64,000 nt of DNA from Medicago truncatula (lineage: Eukaryota > Streptophyta > Magnoliopsida > Fabales > Fabaceae). The position numbers were made by a program, and so were the translations under genes. Numbering within the stretch: the stretch's first letter is position 1; each line of letters begins with the position of its first letter. Shown piece after piece: positions 1 to 10,580 of the stretch. Location: assembly GCF_003473485.1 (NCBI RefSeq), contig NC_053043.1:13154001-13218000 (forward strand), in the 5' to 3' direction. A model generated the notes under the pieces. The model had not been told where the DNA came from. It did no database searches and was given only the letters and a program-made list of their open reading frames with translations.

Positions 1-393
1 TGCATAATGAAATGACTTATGCATAATAACTTTGCCCCTCGGGACACTCTTTAAGGATCTCAAATTTATAAAATAATCATTAAAAAAGTTAAGTGTTACA
101 AATTCTAATACATTGATTACTCAGTTTTTTTTTTTTATAAAAACTTACTATTAATGGTTCTTAAAGAGTACCCCTGAAACACTCGTTGATATTTTCCAAT
201 ATTATATAGGGTCCATTTATACCAAAAAAAAGAAAGAAGAGAAAACCCAAATATCACAATACTAGGTCATATAATAAGCACATGCAACATCCTTTTAACA
301 AATGTGTCTCTTAAGTTGAAACTAGTAATTATACTAATAAGAACCATGGATTTGGACAACAAGATACAAAATGTATCTTGCATTTTACAATAA

Positions 394-2157
394 TCAGATG
401 AATTTCCAAACAGAAACAGAATTAATTGGTGTTCCTTTCCATCCAACAAGAAGACAATGACCATTCATATCAAATGTGCAAGCATATCCACAAGCAAATC
501 TTTTAGCCACTAATTCAGCTTGATACAAAGACTTCATACTCAATTCTGTTTCCACCATTCCAAATCTTGTGAAAAATGCTCTCCACACATCAATCTTTAC
601 ATTCCTACTCTTTCTTTCAGCTCCTTCTTCAGCCACAATATTCCTAATACCATGACTAAAATACATTGACTCTAGTATAAATCTGTTCTTCTCATCACCT
701 TTCATACAAGTCTCAAAACAATCAAAATATGCACTAAAGTAAAAAAGTGCTTCAATGAAACGGTTCACAAAAGATTTGGAATTGTGATTAGCTTCAATCT
801 CGGCGACAACCATTACTATAGGATTTATGGTTCTAATCACTCTCATGATTGTTTCGAGTTTGTCTGGTTGTTGAATCTTGCTTCTAAGCGCAAATTGAGA
901 ATAAACCGCGACTGTTTCTTCCGAATCTATCTTGAAAAGTTCTTCTCTTATATGTAACAAATCAGATACAACAACTATATCGAACGAAAAAGGTATGTTT
1001 AAACTTTGCGCGAAATCCTTCAATCTTTTACCAGTGTCCTCAACTATATGCTTTGAAGTGTCTGAGTTTCCGCTCTCAATAGCTGTTATCTTTAGAAGCT
1101 CGAGTGGACATTCGTTTCTCGATTGAAGTGCTTGCATAAGGATTGTCCATTGACACCCTTTTCGAATTTCGAGATCAATAACATGAATCTTCTTTGCATC
1201 ATTTACATTTTCCAATAAAGCTTGTACACAAGTGAATATTGAAACTTGACTGAATGGAAGATCTTCGTAAAGCGCGATCATGGCCGGGTTTAGATCCTTG
1301 CTAACCTCTTGAGGATCAAATAAAGATTCCATCTTTTGCATATTGTTGGATGAAACAGAAAATCGTCCTGTTTCTTTGTCGATTCTTTGACAAAGAGCTT
1401 CAGCAAAATAATGAACCACACGCTTAACCGGGTTACCTGTCTTCGAAGATAAAGACTCGATTTGTGATAACAATTTTCTAGCGCGTTCATATTGTTGATA
1501 TCCGACTTTCTCAGCACAAGCTAAGAGTGATTCAGCAAGCGAAACATTTTCTTTCTCTTCATCAGATAAACCGGAGAAAGAAAAACCAAAAGGGTGATTA
1601 AGAATCAAACCTGATGCAGATTTTGACGAAGACGATGATTGTATGAACCTTGTTCCAGCCATCTTCATGATCTCTATAGTTGACAACAACTTTTTCTCAT
1701 TTTCATTATTTGTGACTAAACCAAAGTCATTAACCGGATGAAGGATATTTCCTTCATCATCAGGTAATAGCCTCTTGAATCCTTTGCCATAATTCTTCAA
1801 TATGTCAACTGGTGCTAAAGGAGTTTGGTAGAATGGTTGGTCCTTTTTTGTGTCACCAAAGTGAACCATGTCAAAGTGTAGGTTATCAAAAGTTTCATAA
1901 TCTTGATATGATTCTTGTTGTTGGTGATGAAACTTTAGGAACTCATTTTCTTGATATGATGGATCATCTTGAAAGAAACCAAAATTAGAGCAAAGAGACT
2001 CAATTCCATTATAGTCTCCTAGATCTTCTGCTACAGAAAATTGTACATTTTTCATTTCATTATGCCCTTTGGTTTCCCAAAATGTATCATTGGATGAACT
2101 AAGTTTATCCTCAACTATATTGAAACTGAAGTCACCCAAATTGTATAAGTTTTCCAT
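394..2157 (-). CDS. GRAS-family transcription factor, tandem copy 1
   Basis: An intronless 587-residue protein. The N-terminal ~200 residues are variable, acidic and Gln/Asn-rich and carry a block shared with its tandem siblings (GIESLCSNFGFF, residues 51-62). The GRAS domain fills the rest: first leucine-rich region from about residue 206 (SLAESLLACAEKVGYQQYER), VHIID-type core IHVID at 324-328, second leucine-rich region around 360-405, PFYRE-like region around 400-480, and a C-terminal SAW region with WRAFF near 525 and WKGTP plus the terminal WKF. GRAS proteins are nuclear regulators that act through protein partners. The N-terminus has no DELLA or TVHYNP motif, so gibberellin regulation is not supported even though the domain is RGL/GAI-like. 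The start is the first ATG, about 70 bp below a TATA box, and matches the start inferred for copy 2. Subfamily is not resolved. Confidence 0.93.
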   Translation of the reverse strand: MENLYNLGDFSFNIVEDKLSSSNDTFWETKGHNEMKNVQFSVAEDLGDYNGIESLCSNFGFFQDDPSYQENEFLKFHHQQQESYQDYETFDNLHFDMVHFGDTKKDQPFYQTPLAPVDILKNYGKGFKRLLPDDEGNILHPVNDFGLVTNNENEKKLLSTIEIMKMAGTRFIQSSSSSKSASGLILNHPFGFSFSGLSDEEKENVSLAESLLACAEKVGYQQYERARKLLSQIESLSSKTGNPVKRVVHYFAEALCQRIDKETGRFSVSSNNMQKMESLFDPQEVSKDLNPAMIALYEDLPFSQVSIFTCVQALLENVNDAKKIHVIDLEIRKGCQWTILMQALQSRNECPLELLKITAIESGNSDTSKHIVEDTGKRLKDFAQSLNIPFSFDIVVVSDLLHIREELFKIDSEETVAVYSQFALRSKIQQPDKLETIMRVIRTINPIVMVVAEIEANHNSKSFVNRFIEALFYFSAYFDCFETCMKGDEKNRFILESMYFSHGIRNIVAEEGAERKSRNVKIDVWRAFFTRFGMVETELSMKSLYQAELVAKRFACGYACTFDMNGHCLLVGWKGTPINSVSVWKFI

Positions 2158-2222
2158 AACAAAAACAATTTTTTTTTTAGTATTATTGGTTTAAAACTAA
2201 TTATGTTCTTATGTACTTCATT

Positions 2223-2232
2223 CTATATATAA
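2223..2232 (-). promoter_or_regulatory. TATA box of GRAS copy 1
   Basis: Minus-strand TTATATATAG lies about 66 bp upstream of the GRAS copy 1 ATG. The same motif sits at the equivalent place before copy 2. Confidence 0.6.
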
Positions 2233-2310
2233 CAATTAATAAGATTATTATTCTTATTAGTAGTAGTCACTGTCATTCTTTGTTTTATTTTAATATATAT
2301 GAACCTTCCT

Positions 2311-2453
2311 TTGTTGATTAAGTGAATTAAGGTATAGTTTATGCTTAGTTTAATGTGAAATACTAGTTCTAACATTGATGTACTCACCATCATGATAATG
2401 GGTAGATATGATCAAGGTGGCATAAGCCAGCAAAGATGGCGTAAGTGATGACA
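2311..2453. repeat. Upstream block shared by the GRAS tandem copies (1 of 3)
   Basis: This block, containing TTGTTGATTAAGTGAATTAA and further on AAGCCAGCAAAGATGGCGTA, recurs upstream of copy 2 (from about 6651) and copy 3 (from about 12466). The duplicated unit therefore includes several hundred bases of promoter. Copies 2 and 3 share extra sequence (GTCC.CTAGAGTTAAC) that copy 1 lacks. Confidence 0.8.
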
Positions 2454-4686
2454 TTACCGGCTGAATTTTAACATTTTGAACTTGGTTTAATTTGGGGTAC
2501 AAATTGTGTTAAAAGAGATAAAACACAAATAACTTATTAATGAGATCACTCATCTCAAGATTATTCTCACCCTAACACGTTTAACAACTGCAGTGTTTTA
2601 ATGAGATACGATGTATTAATGTTGGTATGACCTTGAACTTATTTTATTTTAGGCTAAGGTTATTAACCCCTCCCCATTTTATTAAGTGCATTAAAGATAT
2701 TATATAATCCCTTAAAAAAAATATTATATAATGTAAGAGTATGTCTGAAATGCTTACGACCTATGAAGCCCCTTGATACTTCAAAAATGGAGATTGATAC
2801 TCTATGGATACTCGCAAATATGCATCCAAGAAGTATCATTTTTTTTTAAAAAAATTTTTAAAAAAATATTGTATGAGATACTTATAAGATATTTCACGAA
2901 TACACAAGTATACTTCTAAAATACTTCACTATATATATCTTAAAAAAATGTGAGACAAGGTTGTGAAAATTTAGTGAAGATGTCAATGATGCAATTCAAG
3001 GTGTGAAGTTGTCCCATGATGAACCAGACTTACGATGTGTATTTTTTTTTTTTTTTGTGGATGATGGTAATGAGATAAAAGTTTGGTCAACATTAAAAAA
3101 ATTGTTGTGTTCTTTTAATGACATTTTTATTGATATCCTAACATAGCGATAAATTTCGATTATTTCAAGTCACACAAAAACTCTGTACATTTTATTTTGA
3201 TCACAAGTATTATTTTTTTGTAAATTATGATCTTTATAATCTATTATTAATAAACAATAATCAATGAATAGTTATGTTAAGTATTTTATGTGCATATAAG
3301 TTTTATTATAAAAAGTTTGTTAACCCAAGTTAGCTGTATCGTATCCTAAATTTAAAAAAATTTATATATCCGCATATCCGCATTGTAAAACACTCAAACT
3401 ATCCAAGCTTTATGGTTAACGACAAATACTCACACATCTTTGATGCAGGTACTTTGTGGTCTTGGCATAATCACAACTCTTCATACTTCTCCAATTCAAC
3501 TATCATTAATCATCATCTCGTCATGGAAGCTCGCAATTGAATGTGCTGGTGAACACAAGAAGGGTCGTTTGAATTATTTTGACCATTTTAAAATCACTCT
3601 CGTTTAACATAGGTTCAGTTGAATCATAGTCTTCAAAAGCCTCACTAGGCATTTCTTTTAAAAAAAAGGTTTGTTGCCACTACTAAAGGGTGTATATAAA
3701 CGAGTTTGTATTTGACTGATACAAAGTTGAAATTTGAAGATTAATTCTCTTCGTGACAATATTACAATACAATAATATGTCAATTGAAGTGTTCAATAAT
3801 AACTTTTATCAAAATCTTATGATTCACAACTTAGAGGATATAAAATGAGCAAATATAACAATCATATTTCAACGATTCAATGAACTTTCCTTTTTTCTAT
3901 ATCTCTCTAAGCTCACAATCATGGATGTTATGTAGAACTATCTCATGATACCATAAGTCATAAGTCAAATGATATTTGATTGACTTTGGTTTTCTTCTCT
4001 TGATTTGGTCTTCAACTTACAGTTTTTGACTCTCAGCTCTGCGCCATGACTTCTTTAGTCTTGATCCTTTTGATCAGAGACCACATAATTAATGGTTGGT
4101 CACTCATGCTTCATGGTCATTGATGATATTGGTCTTTAACCCTTTTTGGCCATTGACAATCAAACATCAACACTTTCTTCAATTTGAATAGTTTTGTTTT
4201 AATACTCTTGAAGAAACTATCCGTTCAGGATCTGCCCTTTGTGTTGATATCTTTCAAGTTTGGTGTTGTGATTTGAGACATCAAAGATCTCCAAAAATAA
4301 TTATCATGTTCACATAACTCACACTCTCAGAGTTTTTCCTAATTTATTCTTTTTCCCGGTTTTTCCCGCTTCATTTACTTTTTGTTATTCCAATTATATC
4401 CTTAAACACGTGCAACATCCTTTAAAAAAAATCTTATATCTTAAGTTGAAAATAGTAATGATAAGAGTTAAAGGAACTCTTACCAAATATTACTTTTAAT
4501 ACATGATAGAAAAACTCAAATAAGAAGAACTAAACTACTTATAGGACAAAATTATTATCAGTTAAAGTGACATTAATAATCATTTTACAACCCGTCTTCG
4601 AAAGATTTGAACCCTATGCAGACACCAACTAACCACACATGTATTTGGACAACAAGAAACAAAATTTCTCTTGCATTTAACAATAA
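2454..4686. other. AT-rich spacer between GRAS copies 1 and 2
   Basis: No gene is supported here. 2750-2960 has repeated GATACT-rich sequence resembling a decayed transposon. 3440-4330 holds noncoding sequence that may be retroelement-derived. 4390-4686 is the 3' flank of copy 2, clearly homologous to 240-393 downstream of copy 1 (both contain TGCAACATCCTTT and a CTTAAGTTGAAA run), so the duplication also covers the 3' flank. Confidence 0.6.
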
Positions 4687-6447
4687 TCAAATGAATTTCC
4701 AAACAGAAACAGAGTTAATTGGTGTTCCTTTCCATCCAACAAGAAGACAATGACCATTCATATCAAATGTGCAAGAAATTCCACAGGGAAATCTTTTAGC
4801 CATCAATTCAGCTTGATACAAAGACATCATGCTCAATTCTGTTTCCACCATTCCAAATCTTGCGAAAAATGCTCTCCACACATCAATCTTCACATTTCTA
4901 CTCTTTCTTTCAGCTCCTTCTTCAGCCACCATATTCCTAATTCCATGACCAAAATACTTTGATTCTAAAATCATTCTGTTCTCATCATCTTTCATACAAT
5001 CCTCAAAACAATCGAAAAATGCACTGAAGTAAAAAAGTGCTTCGATGAAACGGTTCACAAATGATTTAGAATTGTGATTAGCTTCAATCTCGGCCACAAC
5101 CATTACTTTAGGGTTTATGGTTCTAACTACTCTCATGATTGTTTCAAGTTGGTCTGATTGTTGAATCTTGCTTTGAAGCGCAAACTGAGAGTAAACCGCA
5201 ACGGTTTCCTCAGAGTCTATCTTGAAAAGATCTTCTCTTAAATGTAATAAATCAGATACAATAATTGTATCGAATAAGAAAGGTATGTTCAAATATCGCG
5301 CAAAATCCTTCAATCTTTTACCAGTGTCTTCAACTATATTCTTCAAAGTCTCTATGTTTCCAGTCACAATAGCTGTTATCTTTAGAAGCTCAACGGGACA
5401 TTTGTTTCTCGATTGAAGTGCTTGCATTAGGATTGTCCATTGTAACCCTTTTCGGATTTCGAGATCAATAACATGAATCTTCTTAGCATTAGTTACATTT
5501 TCTATTAAAGTTTGTACACATGTGAACATGGAAATTTTACAAAATGGAAGATCTTGAAAAAACGCGACAAGGGCTGGATTTAGATCCTTGGTTACCTCTT
5601 GAGGATCAAATAAAGGTCCCATCTTTTTCATATTGTTTGTCGAAACAGAAACTCTTCCCGTTTCTTTGTCGATTCTTTGTCGAAGAGCTTCGGCAAAATA
5701 ATGAACCACGCGCTTAACTGGGTTACCTGTCTTCGAAGATAAAGACTCAATTTGTAATAACAATTTTCTAGCGCGTTCATATTGTTGATATCCAACTTTC
5801 TCAGCACAAGCTAAGAGTGATTCAGCAAGTGAAACATCTTCTTTCTCTTCATCAGATAAACCAGAGAAAGAAAAACCAAAAGGGTGATCAAGAATCAAAC
5901 CTGATGCAGATTCCGACAAAGATGATGATTGTATGAACCTTGTTCCAGCTATCTTCATGATATCTTCAGTTGACAGCTTACTCTCATTTTCAGGATGATG
6001 GATTTTTCCTTCATCAGGTGATAACCTCTTAAATCCTTTGCCATAATTCTTCAATATCTCAATTGGTGGAGTTTGGTAGAATTGTTGATCTTTTTTTGTG
6101 TCACAAAGTGGAGGGTTTTTTGTTGGACATTGTTGTTCATCAAATTGAACCATGTCAAAGTGTAGATTATCAAAAGATTCGTAATCTTGATATGGTTGTT
6201 GATGATACTTTTGTTGATCAGTGGAAAGAAGAAGCTCATCTTCTTGTGATGGATCATCTTGAAAGAAACCAAAATTAGAGCAAAGAGACTCAATTCCATT
6301 GTAGTCTCCTAGATCTTCTTCTACAGAAAATTTAACATTTTTCATTTCACTAAGTTTGTTGGTTTCCCAAAAAATATCATTGGATGAACTAAGTTTATCC
6401 TCAACTATATTGAAACTCAAGTCACCAAAATTGCACAAGTTTTCCAT
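4687..6447 (-). CDS. GRAS-family transcription factor, tandem copy 2
   Basis: An intronless protein of 586 residues, closely similar to copy 1 along its whole length. It has the same GIESLCSNFGFF block, leucine-rich region (SLAESLLACAEKVGYQQYER), IHVIDLEIRKG core and terminal WKGTPINSVSVWKFI. An upstream in-frame ATG two codons earlier (6453) exists, but homology with copy 1 starts at the MENL methionine, so 6447 is chosen. Compared with copy 1 it has an extra stretch near residue 80-120 containing QQCPTKN, which copy 3 shares. No DELLA motif is present. Its TATA box is about 80 bp upstream. It is probably functional: no break is seen, and the domain core is conserved. Confidence 0.93.
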   Translation of the reverse strand: MENLCNFGDLSFNIVEDKLSSSNDIFWETNKLSEMKNVKFSVEEDLGDYNGIESLCSNFGFFQDDPSQEDELLLSTDQQKYHQQPYQDYESFDNLHFDMVQFDEQQCPTKNPPLCDTKKDQQFYQTPPIEILKNYGKGFKRLSPDEGKIHHPENESKLSTEDIMKIAGTRFIQSSSLSESASGLILDHPFGFSFSGLSDEEKEDVSLAESLLACAEKVGYQQYERARKLLLQIESLSSKTGNPVKRVVHYFAEALRQRIDKETGRVSVSTNNMKKMGPLFDPQEVTKDLNPALVAFFQDLPFCKISMFTCVQTLIENVTNAKKIHVIDLEIRKGLQWTILMQALQSRNKCPVELLKITAIVTGNIETLKNIVEDTGKRLKDFARYLNIPFLFDTIIVSDLLHLREDLFKIDSEETVAVYSQFALQSKIQQSDQLETIMRVVRTINPKVMVVAEIEANHNSKSFVNRFIEALFYFSAFFDCFEDCMKDDENRMILESKYFGHGIRNMVAEEGAERKSRNVKIDVWRAFFARFGMVETELSMMSLYQAELMAKRFPCGISCTFDMNGHCLLVGWKGTPINSVSVWKFI

Positions 6448-6524
6448 CACCAATTGAAACTAATTTTTTCTTTCAGTGTAATTAGTTTCAAACTAATTAT
6501 GTTCTTAATTATGAACCACATTCT

Positions 6525-6534
6525 CTATATATAA
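6525..6534 (-). promoter_or_regulatory. TATA box of GRAS copy 2
   Basis: The minus strand reads TTATATATAG about 80 bp above the chosen ATG, in the position equivalent to copy 1. Confidence 0.6.
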
Positions 6535-6540
6535 CAAGAT

Positions 6541-6561
6541 TATTATTACTACTACTACTAC

Positions 6562-6603
<42 letters not shown>
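6541..6603. repeat. Trinucleotide microsatellite in the copy 2 promoter
   Basis: A run of ACT repeats followed by about 16 ATT/TTA repeats, immediately upstream of the TATA box of GRAS copy 2. It is absent from the matching position in copies 1 and 3, so it arose after duplication. Confidence 0.95.
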
Positions 6604-6604
<1 letters not shown>

Positions 6605-6650
6605 TAGTTGTCATACTTTGTTTTTTCTTTTTAATATCTATACAAACCTT

Positions 6651-6960
6651 TGTTGATTAACTGAATTAAAATATAGTTTGTGCTTAGTTTAATGTGAAAT
6701 TGACTAGTTCTAACACTAAATCCGTCTACTAGAGTTAACTAGGATGTTTTTCTTTGCAAAGATTTAACATTGATGTTGTCACCATAACAATAATGATTTG
6801 ATATGATCAAGGTGGCCAGGATACAAATGGCCATTAAAATTGATAATAATTCAAAAACTATATCATATACGAAAAATAAAATAAAAGGTATGATTTAGAC
6901 AAGTATTCTTGTTTTTTGAAATTGTCAAGTAGGCATAAGCCAGCAAAGCGTAAGGGATGA
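6651..6960. repeat. Upstream block shared by the GRAS tandem copies (2 of 3)
   Basis: Homologous to 2311-2453 and 12466-12755. It includes the GTGCTTAGTTTAATGTGAAA core and the ATGATCAAGGTGGC segment, with an insertion of about 100 bp between them that copy 3 partly shares. Confidence 0.75.
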
Positions 6961-7006
6961 CCGGAAACTAAATATGGCGTGTGACTTATCTATAAGAATT
7001 ACCTGA

Positions 7007-7205
7007 TTTAAGCCATTTAGGGTTGGGTTAGTGGTTCGTTTGAGATTTAGGAGTGTGTTTATCTCAAGGTTTCGGGTTTGATTCCCCTGATGTCAATTTT
7101 GGTGGGTAAGTCCATACGGAATCCCGCAAGTGGGCGGTGAGATTGGTCCTCTCAGATTATTCGGTTTTTGGGTCGGATACCGAGTTTTTAAAAATAAAAA
7201 AATAA
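7007..7205 (+). repeat. tRNA-derived SINE-like element
   Basis: Contains an A-box-like TTAGTGGTTCG near 7030, a B-box-like GGTTTGATTCC near 7073, a body with GGTGAGATTGGTCCTC, and an A-rich tail (7189-7209). This is the order expected of a plant tRNA-derived SINE. The family name is not established. Confidence 0.5.
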
Positions 7206-9923
7206 AAAGATTTCCGTATTTTAAAATTTGAACTTCATTTTGTTTAGGGAATTTTTTTTTTTTTTTTATAAGTTTAAGCAAATGTTTTTTTAAAGAAGGT
7301 AAACTGACCCTCTCAAATTGGCATTAGAGAGAATCGAGTTTAAGCAAATGTTATTAATCCCTCCTCATTTTATTTTTGTTACCTCCCAATCTAATGCTAG
7401 TAACTTAAAAAAAAAATAACATATATACAATACCAATTTAAAACTAGTAACATAAAACAACAAAATATCGGGGTACATAAACCTAACTTAGTTAAACCAC
7501 ATAATCAACCCAACGGGTATTCAGACAGTTTACGTATAATAAAAAAAATGTAGACTAAAATAATCGAAGCAAACACACACCATCCACTACTCAACAAACT
7601 CGCGTACATGCATAAAACCAAGCAGAGGTTTGAAAGGAAGATGCTTTTTGGATCCTCGGCGCACGAGTCTACATTAGAAGGAAGATGTTTTATCATTTTA
7701 TTGATGTTGATATTTTCACATCTCCATATCGTATACAACATCATTTAAAACACATCACATCATCAATTTTTAGTATAAAAATATGATGGTGGGACCAAAA
7801 CAGCCAAAACTTAAAATAGGGGACCAATTTTACAAAATGATGAGAATAGAATGACTAAAATTGCAATTAAATCAACCAAAAAATATAGAGCCTTGCTATA
7901 TGGTACGAGAGAATCGGCGCACGAACTGCACGACGTGTTGATCTACATGTGAGATTCTCTCTTAATGGATACTAGCTTATAATTTTTTCAATATAAAAGA
8001 CAAAAGAAGATAAAATAAACACTTAACAGTGGAAACATCCTTGAATTGTGTACTCCGATATATATCCATTTTTGACACATCATTGAAGAGGTAACTCAAA
8101 GCTAGAGTGATATATATGAAAAAGCACCGCTACAAGAAAAAGGTGCATGTAATTTCTCAAATTCTTATAAACAAACATATATGTGATACTAACATGAAGT
8201 AAAATGACAATAAAAACACAAATGACAATAAAAAAAAAAGTCATTCGTGCGTTTGCGACAAAAATACGTTGTGCAGTTAAGCTTTTCCCAAAAATATATT
8301 GTCTATCATTGCTTGAGTTTGTCGGTGTCATTTCTACTAAGATGTTGTACTCAATTGCATTTTCTTGCATGATGTCTGCGAAGGAAGATAATGCCACTTG
8401 AAATCTAGAAAGGCGTCGTCATTTGTTGAAATTTATATATAGTCATCCTAAGATAATTATTGTTGCCAGAATTTCACTAACACTACTGCTATACCATGTC
8501 ATTATCACATCTAAAAAAAATGTAAGAGGAAGATGTATGTTGGATTGAAAAGTCAAAGATCTAAAATCTAAGGATGGAAAAGAGGTTAAATAAAAAAAAA
8601 AAAGTATTGAAAACAGTCATGGAGACATGTGAAGCTATAATGGAGTTTGATTATGTAGAAGCATATCTTGATTATGTAGAAGCATATCTTGATTCTCTAA
8701 GTTTGTTCAAAACTATATGTGCAAACTTTCCAAAATCTTTGGAATATGTTGGAGGTATTATATTGGGGCCAATGAGGAGAAACTAGTAAGGGCTTAGATT
8801 GACCGCATTATGCATATTGAAAATACAACAACAAACAAGGTCGATTATGCCCACAATAAGTAAAAAAAGTATAAAGGGATACTTGAGGTAATATATGTAA
8901 AAATTGAGCTCTAACTAATAACTTAATAATTTTGTAGCAAATCGAGATACAAACCTCATTTCAGTAGAGCATGATTTTAATGAAACACATATTTAAAGGA
9001 TATATGTTGTAGTAAAAGTTGGTTGAAAATAATATATCATGAGCACATTGCATTTGATTGTGGATGGGGCAAATCGAGTAGAGAGTTGTGCTATGGATAA
9101 ATTCAAATTTGGTTGCTTAATTAGGACAACATACAAATTGATATATGCGTGTATAATTCTTAAGAATATGTTGCACGATAAAACCATTCGTTTGTATGAT
9201 ATTCACACTTATTGAAAGAGGTTGCATTTCAACGATGTTTGTGTATTTAAGGAAGATCGTTCATACTATCCCTTCTTTCTAAATTGGAGGAGATTCAAGT
9301 CCGTATATACTTTGTCTCTCTTTATATACAAGTCAAACTTGACTAAACATATTTGGATTGTATAACTATAGATTGGTTGCTGATTTTAGGTTGTCAAAGA
9401 TATTTTTTGAGCTCATTCGAATTCATTAGTTATAATGATGATGCCTGAGACCATTAACCTGTATCTTTGCATAGAATGATTAGTTATAATAAACTCAATC
9501 ATGCTCAAGGTGATGTGATAGTTGTAGATGATGATATAATAGTTGAAGATCTTGAGAAGGATGAAGATAATAAGAAAGTTGAAGATTATAAGAAGGTTGT
9601 AGATGTTGTAAAAATTTATGATGATAGTCTTGAGAGTGTCGAGGATAATATTGTAGAGCTCGCAAAATATTAGTTCAAATGTATATGATAGGAAAACTAA
9701 ACATCATCTTTTACATATACAATGATATTTAGATATAATTACCTATGTTTTTCGTTGGTCAATTCATGCATCTGTGATGTTGTTTATGTCTGATGCGTTT
9801 GGATTCACGAATCTGAAACACCAAAAACACACTTCAGACCATAATCCGAACAAGGGTAAAATGGATAAATGGTAGGACACATGAGAAGATGGGAGGGGGT
9901 GGCAAAAAGAATTTCACGTGAAA
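7206..9923. other. Spacer between GRAS copies 2 and 3
   Basis: About 2.7 kb without a supportable gene. A 105-codon minus-strand frame at 8080-8397 and short plus-strand frames at 8574-8786 and 9467-9673 show no recognisable motif. At 8656-8697 a 21-bp unit (GATTATGTAGAAGCATATCTT) is duplicated in tandem. The stretch is probably decayed transposon sequence. Confidence 0.45.
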
Positions 9924-10326
9924 GAGACACCACATTTTAGCACAAAACCTTAAGACATTGAGTTTATGGGTTCTCTCATTTATATGTTGTTCAACTTTCT
10001 TTTTTCCAAGCAATGCAGCCTCACATTATGTTCCCCCTCAAGCGAAAGCTTCTTCATGCCGTTGTCACTTGCACCATTGGAACATGCCATTTGACCATCA
10101 TTATTGGAAAGACTTTCAGCACAATGAGCCGGTCAAACCCTTCGTCGAACCATCAACTCCAATACCACTATTGGGTCATTGGGGAACTTGTGGGATCATT
10201 CATATTAATTCAAGAGCAATCATATTAGTGAGACAGGCAACACATTTTATCCAAAAACCTTAAAAAAAATGAGTTTATGTACCTCTCACTTATATATCGT
10301 TTAACCTTCCTTTTTTTTCCTCCAAA
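9924..10326. repeat. Pair of direct repeats about 307 bp apart
   Basis: 9924-10010 and 10231-10326 share CACATTTTA, AAAACCTTAA, GAGTTTATG, CTCTCA.TTATAT and a T-rich end in the same order and orientation. The roughly 220 bp between them is single copy and codes for nothing recognised. This may be a small LTR-like or tandemly duplicated element. Confidence 0.5.
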
Positions 10327-10580
10327 CAATACGAGACTTAATTTGGCTCACACCACAACACACAACACACACATATATATATATATATAAACACATGCAA
10401 GTATTACTTATAAGGAAAAATTGGAAATAATAATGATATGAACTAATTACGGATAAAGAAAAAATATTATTAACTAAAGTGACACTAATCCACATTTGAC
10501 AAATCGTTTTCAAGAGATTTGCACCTTGTCCTTTAAAGTTATAGAACATGAAACAAAATTTCTCTTGCATTTACCAACGA

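Noticed and set aside
8080-8397. 105-codon minus-strand frame with a hydrophobic segment
   Set aside because: No recognisable domain, very AT-rich, no promoter or homology support.
8990-9220. PIF/Harbinger transposase end (LIYACIILKNMLHD)
   Set aside because: Only a short resemblance to the family's C-terminal helix; no catalytic motif or element ends found nearby.
9958-10263. 101-codon plus-strand frame with a hydrophobic start, looking like a secreted His/Pro-rich protein
   Set aside because: It begins inside a direct repeat that recurs at 10231, has no family motif, and an overlapping frame is equally open; probably chance.
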